Origin: Nannochloropsis oceanica
Lineage: Eukaryota; Sar; Eustigmatophyceae; Eustigmatales; Monodopsidaceae
Assembly (NCBI GenBank): GCA_004519485.1
Contig: CP038111.1
Coordinates: forward strand, 186,001 to 250,000
Length of the DNA: 64,000 nucleotides
Direction of reading: 5' to 3'
Numbering within the stretch: the first letter of the stretch is position 1; each line of letters starts with the position of its first letter. Below are positions 47,501 to 58,003 of the stretch, piece by piece. The notes below the pieces were generated by a model that ran no database searches, was not told where the DNA came from, and saw nothing but the letters and a program-made list of their open reading frames with translations. Both the position numbers and the translations under genes were made by a program.

Positions 47501-50500
47501 CGGCAGTAGTAACTGCAGCATTTTGTTGTCGCCCCAGGGAGGGAAGGGGAAGTATCGTCAGGCTTTGAGAGAGAGACATGGGCAGCTGCAGCGACGGAGG
47601 AGCGCAGAAGGGGGAGCGGTCGGGGGTTCAGGAATCAAGGAATGGGTGGGCTCCCAGGCCGAGGCGCAGTTGAGAGATGATGTGATGAGGGAGCTGCAAG
47701 CTGTGTGGGCGGAGAAGGATGCTCTGTGGCAGCTTCTGGGGAGCGATCCGGAGAAGGGTTTGTATTTGGAAAAGGCACGGGTTCAACGACGGCAGCAGGA
47801 TAGATGGAGGGAGACGCCGAAGAAGGTATCGGGGAGAGGGGGCCGGTATAGTGTGGACGATGGGGAGGAGGAGGGCGAGGAAAGGGAGGTGGAGGAGTAT
47901 GGAGGCTCGGCGTTGGCGTTGCGTGGCAGTGATGGTGTAAGTGGGATAGGGGGAAAGGCAGGAAGGAGGACGAGTCATCAACCGCCGTTGGCGGCACATG
48001 GAAGAGGTCGAGAGGTGTTGCGGGAGGCAAGGCGTGTGGCGATGTTGTTGGGGAGAGTGAGGGAGGAGCTGGTGGGGGAAGAAGAGGTGGATGTCAAGAT
48101 CTCTGATCTTGGTATAGGTGGTGCTGCAGCGTTGGAATCCTTGCGGAAGAAGAGGGAGGAACGCCTCAAGGAAAACAAGCGTAAAACCGCCATGCAGGTC
48201 CGCACAGCTATTGTTTCTACAGCTAATCCTGCTCCATCGACTACTCAGCCCTCTTATGGTGCTTCTACTTCAGTTTTTAGCGCTGCTCCTCCTCCTGCTC
48301 TGTCTGGTGGCGGAGATGGGGCGATGGATAGAAAAGATGGGTCATCGTCCTGGAATAGTATGAGTGGGTCGACGTCTAGCACGAGCCCTCCCTCGCGTGG
48401 CCCCGGCCCACAGCTACCGCCTACTGTAGGGGCAGTTGGAGCAGGGGTGTTCGGCGGAACTGGTGGTATTAGTGGTGGCACTTTCGGTGGAATGGGGAAA
48501 GGCACGTTTAATTTTGGTGGGAGGGGGGGGGTAGGTACGTCGGATGGTGGGGAGGGAGTGAAGGAGCAGAATGAGAGCAAGCCAGTGTCCAAGCCCCCGA
48601 CTCCTTTCTCAGGAGGAGTAGGGGGGAAAGGTGAGGGAGGAGGAGAGTATCCGCCTATGGCCAGCAAGGCACCCTCGCCTTTCAATGTTCAGAATGCTAC
48701 AACAGGAGCAGCAGGGGCTGACCCCAAAGCTCCAGCAGCAGCGCCAGCTTCAGCTCCAGGAGTGCCAGCTTCAGCTCCAGGAGTGCAGGGATCTTTGTTC
48801 AAGCAGCTCTCCATGACGAGCTTGAGTGGAGCAATGACAGCAGCAGCGGGAGTCAAGGGATCCGCGGGCACCAGCAGCACAACGGCACCACAGGCCAAGA
48901 GCGGAGGAGGAGGAGGAGGAGGAGGAGGAGGGGGGGGGAAGGGGACGGCAGCATTCCCGCCTATGCCTACGCGTGCCCCTAAGCATTTTGTTCAACCGGT
49001 GTCGAGTCTCACCAGCGTTACCACGGCCGCAATTCATTCCACTACTCCTACCACTGCTGCTGTCTCCAAGCCAGTCACGACCCCAACCCCTGACACGGCG
49101 GCGCCTTCTGCCTCTTCCTCTTTAGATTTTGGTGGCATGGGCATGAGTCTTGGCAGCTTTGCTGGTGGTGCCAATGCGACTTCCTCGACTGGAGGAAGCA
49201 CGACGGACTTAAAATCCACCTCTCTCTATGGTACGGTACCTGCACCGGCTCCTCCTGCAGCTCCCGCTGAGACCAAGCCTCCTGCAGCCGCCTCATCCTT
49301 GACAAGCGCGTCTTCGCTACCCTCGTCGACCCCTTCCTTTGGCTTTGCTGGTGGTGCTTCCCTTTCTGCTACCGCAGCTGCTCCTGCTTCCGCGACTGGT
49401 TTGTTCAATACCCCTCTTAAATCGACTGTCAACGGCACAAGCTCTGGCTTTGGAGGCATCTCCCTCGGTGGTCCTCCCCCTTCTGCCATTCAGAATCCTC
49501 CTGTCAGCAGCAGCAGCGGAGGGTTGGTCTCAGCTCCCCCCGCACCTCCTGCCCAGGGTCCTCCTCCCTTCGGTGGTGGAGGGTTCGGCGCAACAGCGTC
49601 TTCGGCTCCCTTGGGTGGTGGTGGTGGGTTTGGATTTGGCCAGCAGCAAAATCAGCAGCAGGCCCCTCCATCTACGCCGGCTGCCACAAGTTTTGGCGGC
49701 GGGGCGCCGGGAGGCTTTGGTAGCCCGCCTGTCGTTATAGCAGCAGGTTCTCAGGGATTTGAGGGCTTGGGGCCGGAGGATCGAATGAGGAAATTTTATG
49801 AGAAGTATGAGCCGGCGAAGGTTCCTCAGGTCGCCAAGTTGTGGGCTAAATATACTAATAGGCATGCGAGCATGTGGCAGACTATATTTCAGAAGTACAA
49901 TGTTCCAGAGGGGGATCGACGGCTATATTTTATGGAGTATGTACAGGGGCAGCAGCAGCAGCAGCAGCAGCCGCAGCATGCCTCGCCCTTGACCAGTACG
50001 ACCACTACGGCTCAGTTTGGTCGCGCAGGAAGTGGCCTTGGCACCGGTCTTTTTGGCAGCCCTCCAGCGGGTGGGGCGGTGCAATCGCAGCAGCAGCAGC
50101 AGCGGCAGCAGCCACAGCAGCCACAACAGCCACAACAGCCACAGGGTCATTCGAGCGGATTCGCCAGTTTTGCGAATCGTGGGATGGGTGGCTTTGGGGC
50201 TGCAGCAGCTGCTGGAGGGACGGGTTTTGGCCCTCAGGGAGGCACAGGCTTTGGGATGCAATCTCGCCCGACTGGGTTTGGTCAATCCCCCCAGCAGCCG
50301 ACAAGATTTGGCGCCCCGGTGGGTGGTGGTGGCGGTGGTGGGTTTGGGCAAGGAGGGGGGCCACCTTCTGGGTTTGGTGGAGGGGGAGGATTTGGTCAGG
50401 GGGTGGGTGGCGTGCCTGGTGGAGGTGCTTTCAGACAGGCTGCACCTGCCCCTACAGGTTTTGGCTTCGGGGGGCAGCCGCAGCAGCAGCAGCAGCCATT

Positions 50501-50528
50501 CGGTGGTAGTCCATGGACGCAGAGATAA
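44585..50528 (+). CDS. FG-repeat nucleoporin, NUP214/Nup159-like (frame change at a G-run)
   Basis: Large nucleoporin of the cytoplasmic pore face, where this family docks the mRNA-export helicase DDX19/Dbp5. Residues 1 to about 450 look like a beta-propeller: EFLCTAGPLGLFVALIAAQE, AAMLAASWDGQYVAVAYLPA, PLRTLRWTQTG, AAADWSPSSDEVIVVSCFGE and HLAWLHPDVLVGLN. After this come FG/GFG-rich and Ser/Thr/Ala-rich repeats, a central coiled coil (about 47040-48190), more FG repeats, and a non-FG helical module (49761-49940). The tail is poly-Gln and GFG. The reading frame shifts by one at the 17-G run 46421-46437: the first frame stops at 46498, while the second is open from before the run to 50528. Both sides encode the same kind of FG sequence, so one gene is much the likeliest reading, with the run length mis-sequenced or truly variable. 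No introns are needed. NUP214 rather than another FG nucleoporin is inferred from the propeller, coiled coil and FG order. Confidence 0.78.
46421..46437. repeat. 17-G homopolymer inside the NUP214-like coding region
   Basis: Seventeen consecutive G bases encode part of a poly-Gly stretch. The open frame upstream and the open frame downstream differ by one position exactly here. A run one base shorter or two bases longer would keep a single frame. Confidence 0.95.
48743..48784. repeat. 2 x 21 bp tandem duplication in NUP214-like gene
   Basis: Two identical 21-bp units (48743-48763 and 48764-48784) encode the heptapeptide PASAPGV twice. The length keeps the reading frame. It is a recent-looking expansion within the disordered FG region. 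Confidence 0.85.
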
Positions 50529-50859
50529 GTCCTGGTGAGAAGGGAGAGGATGAGGTGGGATTTTAGCTAGAAAGCAACGAGACGGAAAATAGAAAAGTAC
50601 CAATAAAATAATTAAAAACTTTCACTTTAATGGATCTTTCTTGGTGATGCATCTTTGCCTCTTTCTCTAGGTATCTACAATTTTGTGCTCTATTTATTTG
50701 CAAACTTTTTCACTCTCCTGCCCACTTCATCTCTCTCACTTAGACACTTTCTCTTTCTCTCCTTTCCCAGTATCTTCCTGTCTTCTCTTATCTTCTAGCT
50801 GCCTTCGTTTCCTTTTTTCTACTTCTAATTATGCACACAAACTCTCTCTCCATCCACTG
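50529..50859. other. Convergent 3' intergenic region
   Basis: About 330 bp between the stops of the NUP214-like gene and the DEVH helicase. It contains AATAAAATAATTAAAAA at about 50602, a plausible polyadenylation region, and a long CT-rich tract (50650-50850). No gene seen. Confidence 0.55.
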
Positions 50860-53800
50860 CTAAGATGGCCCCATGGCCTCAATCATCAACAGCTGCCGCA
50901 ATGTCTTCACAAGTGGTTTGAATCGGGACACAAGATCAGAATCCGGCCGCGTGATCTTTAGAAGCAAACACGCGTCCAACTGCTTCTTAAATACAGCTAG
51001 AAGCACGCTTGTTTCCTCCTTGCTCTTGAACGATAACCAATCATCCACTACGATACTCACGACCTTACTAGCCACTCCCCCGTGCTCCCTACTCACCCGC
51101 ACATTCGACCCAAACAGCAGGAGGCTAAGCGGAGACACGAATGAGACATCATGAAGATACGTCCGAGTCGTCTGCATCTTACGATGATAAATTGCTAGCG
51201 CCTCCCTCCCCTCGGGCCCTGCCTGTTGGATCCGCTTGGCATTGACGGAGGAGGGGTGAATTGCCACGTTTACGGTCGGATTTTTACTTACGAAATGTGC
51301 GCCTTTCCCACGGGTAGGTCGGACAAGCTTAACAATTTGGGGGGTCAAACCACTGAGCAACACGCACTTCAACAGCCGTTCGTCGTACTCGTTAGCATTG
51401 TAATTGATCGCTTCTGGTTGCCCCGCTGCTGCTATTGCCGCTGCAGCAGCATTGAGTCCTGATCGTTTGGCGGTAGATGACGACAACGAGGAGACGGGGA
51501 CGACAAAGCCACACTTGACAAGGTTGTCTACCAACTGGTTTCGAACCGCTTCCATGTTTTCAAGCGCAGAGATCGACACAAAATTGCTCCTGGCGAAATT
51601 GAATTTATCAGCCCACGATCCGTCTTTGACGTGGCACCAGGCTTTCCACAAAGCAACGAGGGCAAGATGATCACTCTTCGAATCGCCAAATCGCTGCTTG
51701 GCCAGCTGGGCTTCCTCTCGCTTGCCCATGGGGGCGTAAAAAGGGGATTTGCCGGAAAAAGCGGCAGCTATGGTGAGGATTGGGTCGAGGCAATCGAAGA
51801 GGGAGGCGATGACAAGCATTTTGCCCATGCGGCAGTCGACAGGAAGGGAAGCTAGGTGGAATCCGAGGGGTTTGAGGAGGACGGTTTTCCCGCCATTTTC
51901 GTCTTTTGGGCCAAAGGTGACAGCTTCTATGTCAAAAAGGACCTTGAGGGAAGCGGAGACTGCCTTGGGGGAGGGGGGTTCGATGGCCCGCTGAAGGAAG
52001 GCCTGGGGGGCGCCGAGCTCCAAGAGGAGGACGGTTAGTATTAAGTCTTCAAGGCTGACGCGTCGGATTTCAGGGAGAGAGTGAAGTAGCATTTCGTGCT
52101 CTAGAAATGTTTTTTTGTAGAGTCGGTAGCAGATCCCAGGCCTGACACGCCCTGCTCGGCCGGCGCGTTGTTGGGCGGAGGCTTGGGAGATCCAGACATC
52201 GCGGAGGGAGGTCATGTGGGTGTGAGGGTCGAAGGCCATTTGCTTTTCCCGGCCGGCGTCGATAACGTGCGTCACGTCGGAGACAGTGATGGACGTCTCG
52301 GCTATGTTGGTAGCGACGACAATTTTGCAGACGCCCGGCTCCATTTTTTTGAAGACGTTGCGTTGGGCACCGGTAGGAATTGAGGAGTGCAAGGCGAAGA
52401 TGCTGGCGCGTCTGTCATCCTTGAGGAGGGAGTCCCTTTTCATGATTTGAATCGCCCGCTCAATCTCGGCCATCCCCGGCAGGAATATCAGAATGGCCCC
52501 TCCACCGTCCTTTTTCTCGCTTGGTCGATGCCGCTCCACCAGGAACCGTGTGAGACGAGCAATCAATTCGTAGTCGATCGGCACACGATCGGCTGGGGGG
52601 GAAGAAAGTACTTTGAGGTTACGAGCTCCCTCTTCCCCGAAAAAATCTCTCAAAACCTGATCCGCATCATCGCCATTCCTATCCTTCTCCTCATACTCCT
52701 CACTATACCCACCCCAACGTCCCCCTCTCCCTCCCCTGTCGCCCATCCTCGCCTCTCCTCTCCTTATCGGTGGACCCCGACTAGCCTCTCCACTCCTCCC
52801 ACAATGCGGAGGCCGCTTCCCCCCTTCCTTTTCATTCGAATTCATCGTCAGCAAGGACTCCACATCCTCCAAAAACAAATGCTCCACCGGGAAGGTCCTC
52901 CCAGGGATATGCAAACACGGACACCCCCAGAAATAACCGGAAAACAAGGAGGCTTCCACCGTGGCGCTCATCAACACAACCTTCAAATCTTTCCGCCGAA
53001 TCAACAAATCCTTCAAAATGATCAACAAAAAATCGGAGTCTAATGTCCGTTCATGCACCTCGTCAACTAAAATATGAGAGACACCTTCCAAGTCTTTATC
53101 CGACGCCAGGCGCCGAAGCAAGATGCCCGTCGTGCAAAACAACAGTCTCGTCTGCGCACTACGTCGCGTTTCCAAACGAATGCTGTATCCGACCGACTTT
53201 CCTACTTCTCCCTCCATCCTCTCCGCAGCAACACGTTGTGCGACACTGATAGCACTAATCCGTCGAGGTTGCGTACATATAATATTACACTCGCTCCCCT
53301 GTCCTTGCGCAGTCCAATCGTCCAAAATAAATTGAGGGACTTGCGTCGTTTTCCCCGACCCCGTCTCTCCCTCCACCACCACCACCTGATGTTTCGCAAT
53401 CGCTCTCACGATAGCCTCTTGTTGGGCAAAAGCAGGTAGGCAAGTTCGTTGCTTCAACATCTCCTTCTTGTATTCAGTCGACCTCTCCTTCTCCCTCAGC
53501 TTTGTCGCCAACCGTTCGTTTTCCCTCGCCCGCTCCGTCTCGGTCATGGCCCGCCGCGGCTGCTGCTGCCGCTGTCGCCCGTCACCATCCAAGCCCTCCT
53601 TAGTCCGCTTGTGATACGCTTCTTTCACGACGTCCAAGGCCGCCTGTGTCTCTCTCACTCGCTGTGTCTCATTCTGCTCCGCCGCCCTACCAGCCATATG
53701 CCGATTGCGTCGCTCCTCCTCCGTATCCGCAGCGGCCTTACTAGCAGTCAGAGCAGCGGTAGGCGCGCATCCCTTATCTAAAACCACCACAACAGCACCG

Positions 53801-54822
53801 TTCTCCAGCAGCAACGTGTTCTCAAGCTCTTCTCCCGTGTCTTGTAACACGGCAGATTTTGGCTTCATCTTCAGCTTGGTCTTAGCGACGGCGAAGAATC
53901 CCTGCATGTCCTTCCGACGCTCTATCACCACCCCCTTGCGCACACCTTTACTGTTGCAGAGAGTTACGCGGACCTTATTTTTTGTGACTCCTCCTTCCCC
54001 TTTCTCTTTCTCCTTGCCCTTACCCTTCTTCCCCATGCTCTTACTTGCGGCATCAACAGCAACAGCTTCCTCCTTGACGGCATTAGCAGCGGTAGTCAGC
54101 TGCTGGGTGACGTAGTTTTCTCGCTCCTCCTTGATGAGGCTCTTGAGGAGCACATCCTCCTCTTGCTTCGACAAAGGCTTCTTCTGCTGCGCCTCCTCCT
54201 CCTCCTCCTCCTCTACCTCCTCCTCTTCCTCTTCCTCTTCCTCTTCCTCCCTTTCGTTCTCTTTTTCCTCATCATTTGAACAGTAGCCCTCCACTTTTGC
54301 ATCACTATCGTCTTCCTCGTCATTCTTATTTAAATTGGTCCCCGCCAGCACGTTGGCCATTTCCGCGAAGGACCCGTCCTCTCCCAACTCCTCCTGCACC
54401 GAAACACGCCTATTGTCTTCCTCTTCTTCCCTCGCCTCTAGCAATGCTCGCGCCAACTCTTCAAGAGACTTGTCGAAGACGCCACTGTGGGATGATTGGC
54501 TGGCAGGCTTTCTACCGGCCCCGCTCGTGCTGCTGATGCTGCTCCTAAGAGGGGTGGCAGCTCCATTGTCCTCTTCCTCCTGTACACGCAACTGGTGCAG
54601 CAGATCCAGGATCAACGATTTACTCTTGTCGCCCATCGTTAAGCTCTTCGCCCGCAACGGCGCTGCTCGGCCTGGGATGCTACTGTTGGAGCTGGTGCCG
54701 GTGCTGGCGCCTTCCTTGCTACAACTGCCTTGCTTGCTTGACTTGGTGCTCTTGCGAGAAGTGGTGCTGGCCTTCTTGCCGTGTCTGGCTTCCCCAGCCC
54801 GCCCATCGATCTTCCTGGGCAT
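50860..54822 (-). CDS. DEAH/DEVH-box RNA helicase, DHX29/DHX57-like
   Basis: Large RNA helicase of 1320 residues in one uninterrupted frame. N-terminal half: Lys/Ser-rich leader, poly-Glu block, then a compact beta-grasp-like segment (KVRVTLCNSKGVRKGVVIER to LENTLLLENGAVVVVLDKG). The helicase core begins near residue 455 (LPAFAQQEAIVRAIAKHQ). Motifs: [10 protein letters not shown] (about 480), Ia TQPRRISAISVAQRV, II DEVHER (about 587), III SAT, V VVATNIAETSITVSDVTHVI and VI QQRAGRAGRVRPG. HA2 and OB-fold regions follow, and the C-terminus has a DHX29/57-type end (DDWLSFKSKEETSVLLAVFK). A low-complexity insertion of about 80 residues (Gly/Arg/Glu-rich, with RGGRGGRWGG) separates the first RecA domain from the second. 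DEVH and the IPGRTFPVEHLFLEDVE block favour DHX29/DHX57/DHX36 over spliceosomal relatives. The exact subfamily is not certain. Confidence 0.88.
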   Translation of the reverse strand: MPRKIDGRAGEARHGKKASTTSRKSTKSSKQGSCSKEGASTGTSSNSSIPGRAAPLRAKSLTMGDKSKSLILDLLHQLRVQEEEDNGAATPLRSSISSTSGAGRKPASQSSHSGVFDKSLEELARALLEAREEEEDNRRVSVQEELGEDGSFAEMANVLAGTNLNKNDEEDDSDAKVEGYCSNDEEKENEREEEEEEEEEEEVEEEEEEEAQQKKPLSKQEEDVLLKSLIKEERENYVTQQLTTAANAVKEEAVAVDAASKSMGKKGKGKEKEKGEGGVTKNKVRVTLCNSKGVRKGVVIERRKDMQGFFAVAKTKLKMKPKSAVLQDTGEELENTLLLENGAVVVVLDKGCAPTAALTASKAAADTEEERRNRHMAGRAAEQNETQRVRETQAALDVVKEAYHKRTKEGLDGDGRQRQQQPRRAMTETERARENERLATKLREKERSTEYKKEMLKQRTCLPAFAQQEAIVRAIAKHQVVVVEGETGSGKTTQVPQFILDDWTAQGQGSECNIICTQPRRISAISVAQRVAAERMEGEVGKSVGYSIRLETRRSAQTRLLFCTTGILLRRLASDKDLEGVSHILVDEVHERTLDSDFLLIILKDLLIRRKDLKVVLMSATVEASLFSGYFWGCPCLHIPGRTFPVEHLFLEDVESLLTMNSNEKEGGKRPPHCGRSGEASRGPPIRRGEARMGDRGGRGGRWGGYSEEYEEKDRNGDDADQVLRDFFGEEGARNLKVLSSPPADRVPIDYELIARLTRFLVERHRPSEKKDGGGAILIFLPGMAEIERAIQIMKRDSLLKDDRRASIFALHSSIPTGAQRNVFKKMEPGVCKIVVATNIAETSITVSDVTHVIDAGREKQMAFDPHTHMTSLRDVWISQASAQQRAGRAGRVRPGICYRLYKKTFLEHEMLLHSLPEIRRVSLEDLILTVLLLELGAPQAFLQRAIEPPSPKAVSASLKVLFDIEAVTFGPKDENGGKTVLLKPLGFHLASLPVDCRMGKMLVIASLFDCLDPILTIAAAFSGKSPFYAPMGKREEAQLAKQRFGDSKSDHLALVALWKAWCHVKDGSWADKFNFARSNFVSISALENMEAVRNQLVDNLVKCGFVVPVSSLSSSTAKRSGLNAAAAAIAAAGQPEAINYNANEYDERLLKCVLLSGLTPQIVKLVRPTRGKGAHFVSKNPTVNVAIHPSSVNAKRIQQAGPEGREALAIYHRKMQTTRTYLHDVSFVSPLSLLLFGSNVRVSREHGGVASKVVSIVVDDWLSFKSKEETSVLLAVFKKQLDACLLLKITRPDSDLVSRFKPLVKTLRQLLMIEAMGPS

Positions 54823-55190
54823 TTTTACTGTGGCGGTATGGTAATAGTGGTAGTCTTGTGGTGGAGCTTAAGGTCGCGTAGCAAGCAACAGCAAGAACGA
54901 ACGACGAACATTAGGATTCATTCTGGTTGATGATCACATGCCTTGCGACGTTTACAGCCCTGTTCTAACCCACCCCACACGCCACATATAGACGCATAGG
55001 GTACAGAAGTAGGTAGCAACAGTCCTCAACGACGCCGATACCGAGAATCAGCCTCTTAAGGCTTGCAGTGGCAGTCAAATAGTACATCTTGTCCATCACA
55101 TGGCCGACCAGCTTTGTTGAGCAGTCAGCACGCTCCTCCTCTCTCGTTTCCCGTCAAATAGATACTTCCACAGAAACGACATTCCAAAGC
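54823..55190. promoter_or_regulatory. Divergent promoter region, DEVH helicase / orphan membrane protein
   Basis: About 370 bp between two divergent start codons; both promoters must lie here. No specific motif was recognised, so the call rests on geometry. Confidence 0.4.
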
Positions 55191-56295
55191 ATGGTCCTCG
55201 ACAATGTCGTTCGCGGCATTGCCCATGCCTTCAAGGTGCGGCGGGCTCCAATCCTGCCCACGTCCTTTGATAGTCCCCGCCGGCGTCGTAGAATCCGTCA
55301 TGTGGCAGACACGGCCTCCTACTATGCCTCCCGCCTCCGCAAAACCAAGGTGCCCGAGGTCTCCTTTGTACAAGCGGCCACCTATGTGTGGGTATTCGTT
55401 TCTCTTGTCGTGGCGTTGATTGGCTACGCGTCGTGCTCGTACGTACGAGATTCGGGGAACGGGGTCGTCTCTCTATTTCTCTCTTCTCCTCACTCTTATT
55501 TCCGTGTATTTACCCCTCACCCCACAGAGCGTCCTCAACACGGACCCTCCTTCATTGCACACCAACTGCGTGTACGTTTGAACGGTACCGAGGCACCGGC
55601 AAAGTACCTTTGGAGGATGTGTCGTTTCCCCGCGGTCGGCTTCTTGGTTCCCAGAGCGTCCGCACCCGCAACGGCGAGGTAGTGAATTTTGAGTGAGTGT
55701 ACTATGACGCTTTAAAAATGGAAATTCATGGCTTTTAAAAACATTATTCCTTTCTTTGGCTCCACTGCTCCCGCCCTGTTAAACTCCTCTTATCCTTCCT
55801 TTTCATTATCATCACCATTACTTGTCTTTACAGGGGAGTGCGGCGACGTAAGCAAAGGGTTCTAGGGCACAGCTTTGTGATAAAAATCTATACAAGGCGG
55901 AATGATAGGGTTGGAGACGAAGATAAGGAATTTGTGGAGACCAGCATTCTCTTCACAAAGCATAACACCGGCCGAAAACACGCACGGTATGTGACATGCT
56001 CGGGTCGGATGAAAGGGATGTGAGGTGGATAGAAGATTTGTGCATGTAGTCTCTTCAGACTTAGTTGCTCGCTTATGAATCTCACATTACACCTCTTGTC
56101 ATATAATACAGGCAGCAAGCCGCGGAGATCAACAAATACGCCAGGGGTGAGTTGGACTGGCTGGAAATCGTGGAGGTCAAGAAATGGAACGCCTTGGGCA
56201 TACTTGCCGTGGTCGCTGGCCTCGTTTCCACCGTTTTTGCCCTACTGTTGGGAGATGTGTTCGGGCATGGCAATGATGATGGAAAGAACAAATAA
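55191..56295 (+). CDS. Orphan two-span membrane protein
   Basis: No family recognised. Four exons (55191-55438, 55528-55692, 55834-55986, 56112-56295) join in phase to 249 residues. Residues about 1-60 are basic (SPRRRRRIRHVADTASYYAS). The first membrane span is SFVQAATYVWVFVSLVVALI (about 63-82). A soluble segment of about 125 residues follows, rich in Arg, Lys and beta-type patterning (VSFPRGRLLGSQSVRTRNGE, VLGHSFVIKIYTRRND). The second span is LGILAVVAGLVSTVFALLLG close to the C-terminus. A KYARGELDWLEIVEVKKWNA helix precedes it. The hydrophilic Lys-rich end (GNDDGKNK) has no recognised retention motif. The N-terminus lacks a signal peptide, so an organelle or ER membrane is possible. The phase agreement and compact introns support a real gene. 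Confidence 0.6.
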
Positions 56296-58003
56296 AAAGC
56301 ATTTGTTTACTAGCTTTGAAAGGTTGGCTTGATGAAAGTCGTGTATTTTGCATTCAGGATGGGAGGAGACAAGCAACAAGACAACCAAAACACACCTGCA
56401 AGCGAGGATTAAAAAAACGATTTGCGCCAGCAAAACAAATCATAGAAAATGAATGCGTCCCAAAGAGCTTGCTTTGGTATTTACTCAGAGGCTTACATCG
56501 GGTCTCCCAAACTGCATGCTCGGCATGATCCCAGATCGCGGTATCGATCGCTCCATCGATTACGGTGACATCAAAACGCACAGCGTTCAATCCACACCGC
56601 ACAGACGTGATCCACTATTCGGTCTAAATATTTGTGGAAGCCGTTTATTTATTTTCAAAATCTGAATTTACCACCTAACGATCCTCCTCCCCACTTTGCG
56701 ATTGAGGCCGAACTGATCCACGGTTTACTCACGCATTCGTGACACTTGAGAGCACCAGCACCATGGGCAAGCTGAAGATTCAGCTGCATGGCATCCATGC
56801 ACCGGCGGTTATCAGCCCGATCTATTCCCCAGAGGAAGGCTCGTCCTTCAAGAGCGCTTGCACTATTTCTGCAAGTGCAAGGCAGGCCATGTGGCTGGGC
56901 TGGGGCAAGATGCTATGTATGCCTTCCCTATTCTTGCAAATCAAGGTCAGGTTACTGCGGATACGTCCTGAAGCCGGGTACCACGTGCGGGCGCGGATAT
57001 GAAGTGGAGCGGCCCGACAAAAGATACAGAGTGGACGGTCGGGAATTGTGTGCTCTCGAGAGCATGAGAGCCAAATCGCACCACAACAAAGCCAAACCAC
57101 CAGTTTTTGGTCTTCGTGCAGTATTGGCACGCTCGAAGTATCACAATGGCGTGGAAAGGGTGCGGGTGTGAACGGGCTTTGGATGAGCAGCTTCTGTAGC
57201 GGATTCACTTGAAAGATTGTTATTGAGAATGACAAGGCGATAACTTATCATTTACATGCCTGAATGATCAGCGGAGCACAGTACTGGGGGCTGGGTGATG
57301 TCAGAAAAAGAATAAAATCATGATTACATGGTATAACCTGGATTATAATTTTGGGATGGGGCATGTACAGAGCGATGATGATCGAGGACAGGCATGCATG
57401 TATAAGTGCCGATCAAACCCCTAGATTGGTGGAGTTCATGAGATCTGACCGTCTTATCCATCGGAATTTGATGTCCTGCACAGCATAGTGTCGGCCTGCT
57501 CCGGCATGCACTCTAAAAATCACGTCAAATCCAAGAGTAAGAGAAAAGGATGAAAACGCTAAATGTACATGTCTTTCTCTTTTCCAACTTCATGTACCTT
57601 TGTGACTTCCTCGAATTCGTCCTAGTTCATGGGATTTTCCATCTAAGTCGACACCTCCCTGCCCCCCCCCCAAGAATATCCGTTGGCGAGCCTTCAAAAA
57701 AGAAACTTATTTTTTTTTAAAAAATAACGCTGTTCTCTCGCTACGCCTCTGCCTCATGTCGTCCTCTTCCCAACCCCAACGGTTGCCTTTTCAAGAAATC
57801 GACTTCTCCTCGTACCTATATGTTCATGCCATACACATCAAAAGGTGACTCTTCTCACTCTCCTTTGACCCAATACCTCAGGCGAAGTAGCCGGAGGGTA
57901 GACAGAGGCACTGAACGTTTTCCCACCGAGCTACACGATCTTGTTTTGTTCTCGTGAAGGCGTGCATAGGTAAATATATCTGTTCAAGGTAGTCCTTACA
58001 GTC
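56296..58003. other. Intergenic region, about 1.7 kb, no convincing gene
   Basis: Overlapping plus-strand frames at about 56739-57171 start with MGKLKIQLHGIHAP and contain Cys-rich pieces in other frames, but no splice model gives a coherent protein. An 11-C run lies at about 57661, followed by an AT tract that is nearly self-complementary (TTATTTTTTTTTAAAAAATAA, about 57707-57727). The kinase promoter should be at the right end. Confidence 0.5.

Noticed and set aside
46763-47521. Long minus-strand open frame (about 250 codons) opposite the NUP214-like gene
   Set aside because: It is Ser/Pro/Leu low complexity produced by the antisense of a Glu/Arg-rich coiled coil; no domain or start context supports it.
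49923-50603. Minus-strand open frame opposite the 3' part of the NUP214-like gene
   Set aside because: Composition mirrors the CAG and GGN repeats of the sense strand and shows no conserved motif.
52387-53043. Plus-strand open frame opposite the DEVH helicase insertion
   Set aside because: The minus strand carries helicase motifs through the same interval; the plus frame is Pro/Thr/His-rich shadow sequence.
55191-56295. PIG-H, as a GPI-GlcNAc transferase partner of the nearby PIG-A
   Set aside because: It was tempting because of position and two membrane spans, but the sequence lacks the conserved PIG-H core, so no GPI cluster is claimed.
56739-57171. Possible small gene starting MGKLKIQLHGIHAP
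   Set aside because: Protein-like pieces are scattered over three frames without plausible introns, and no family is recognisable.
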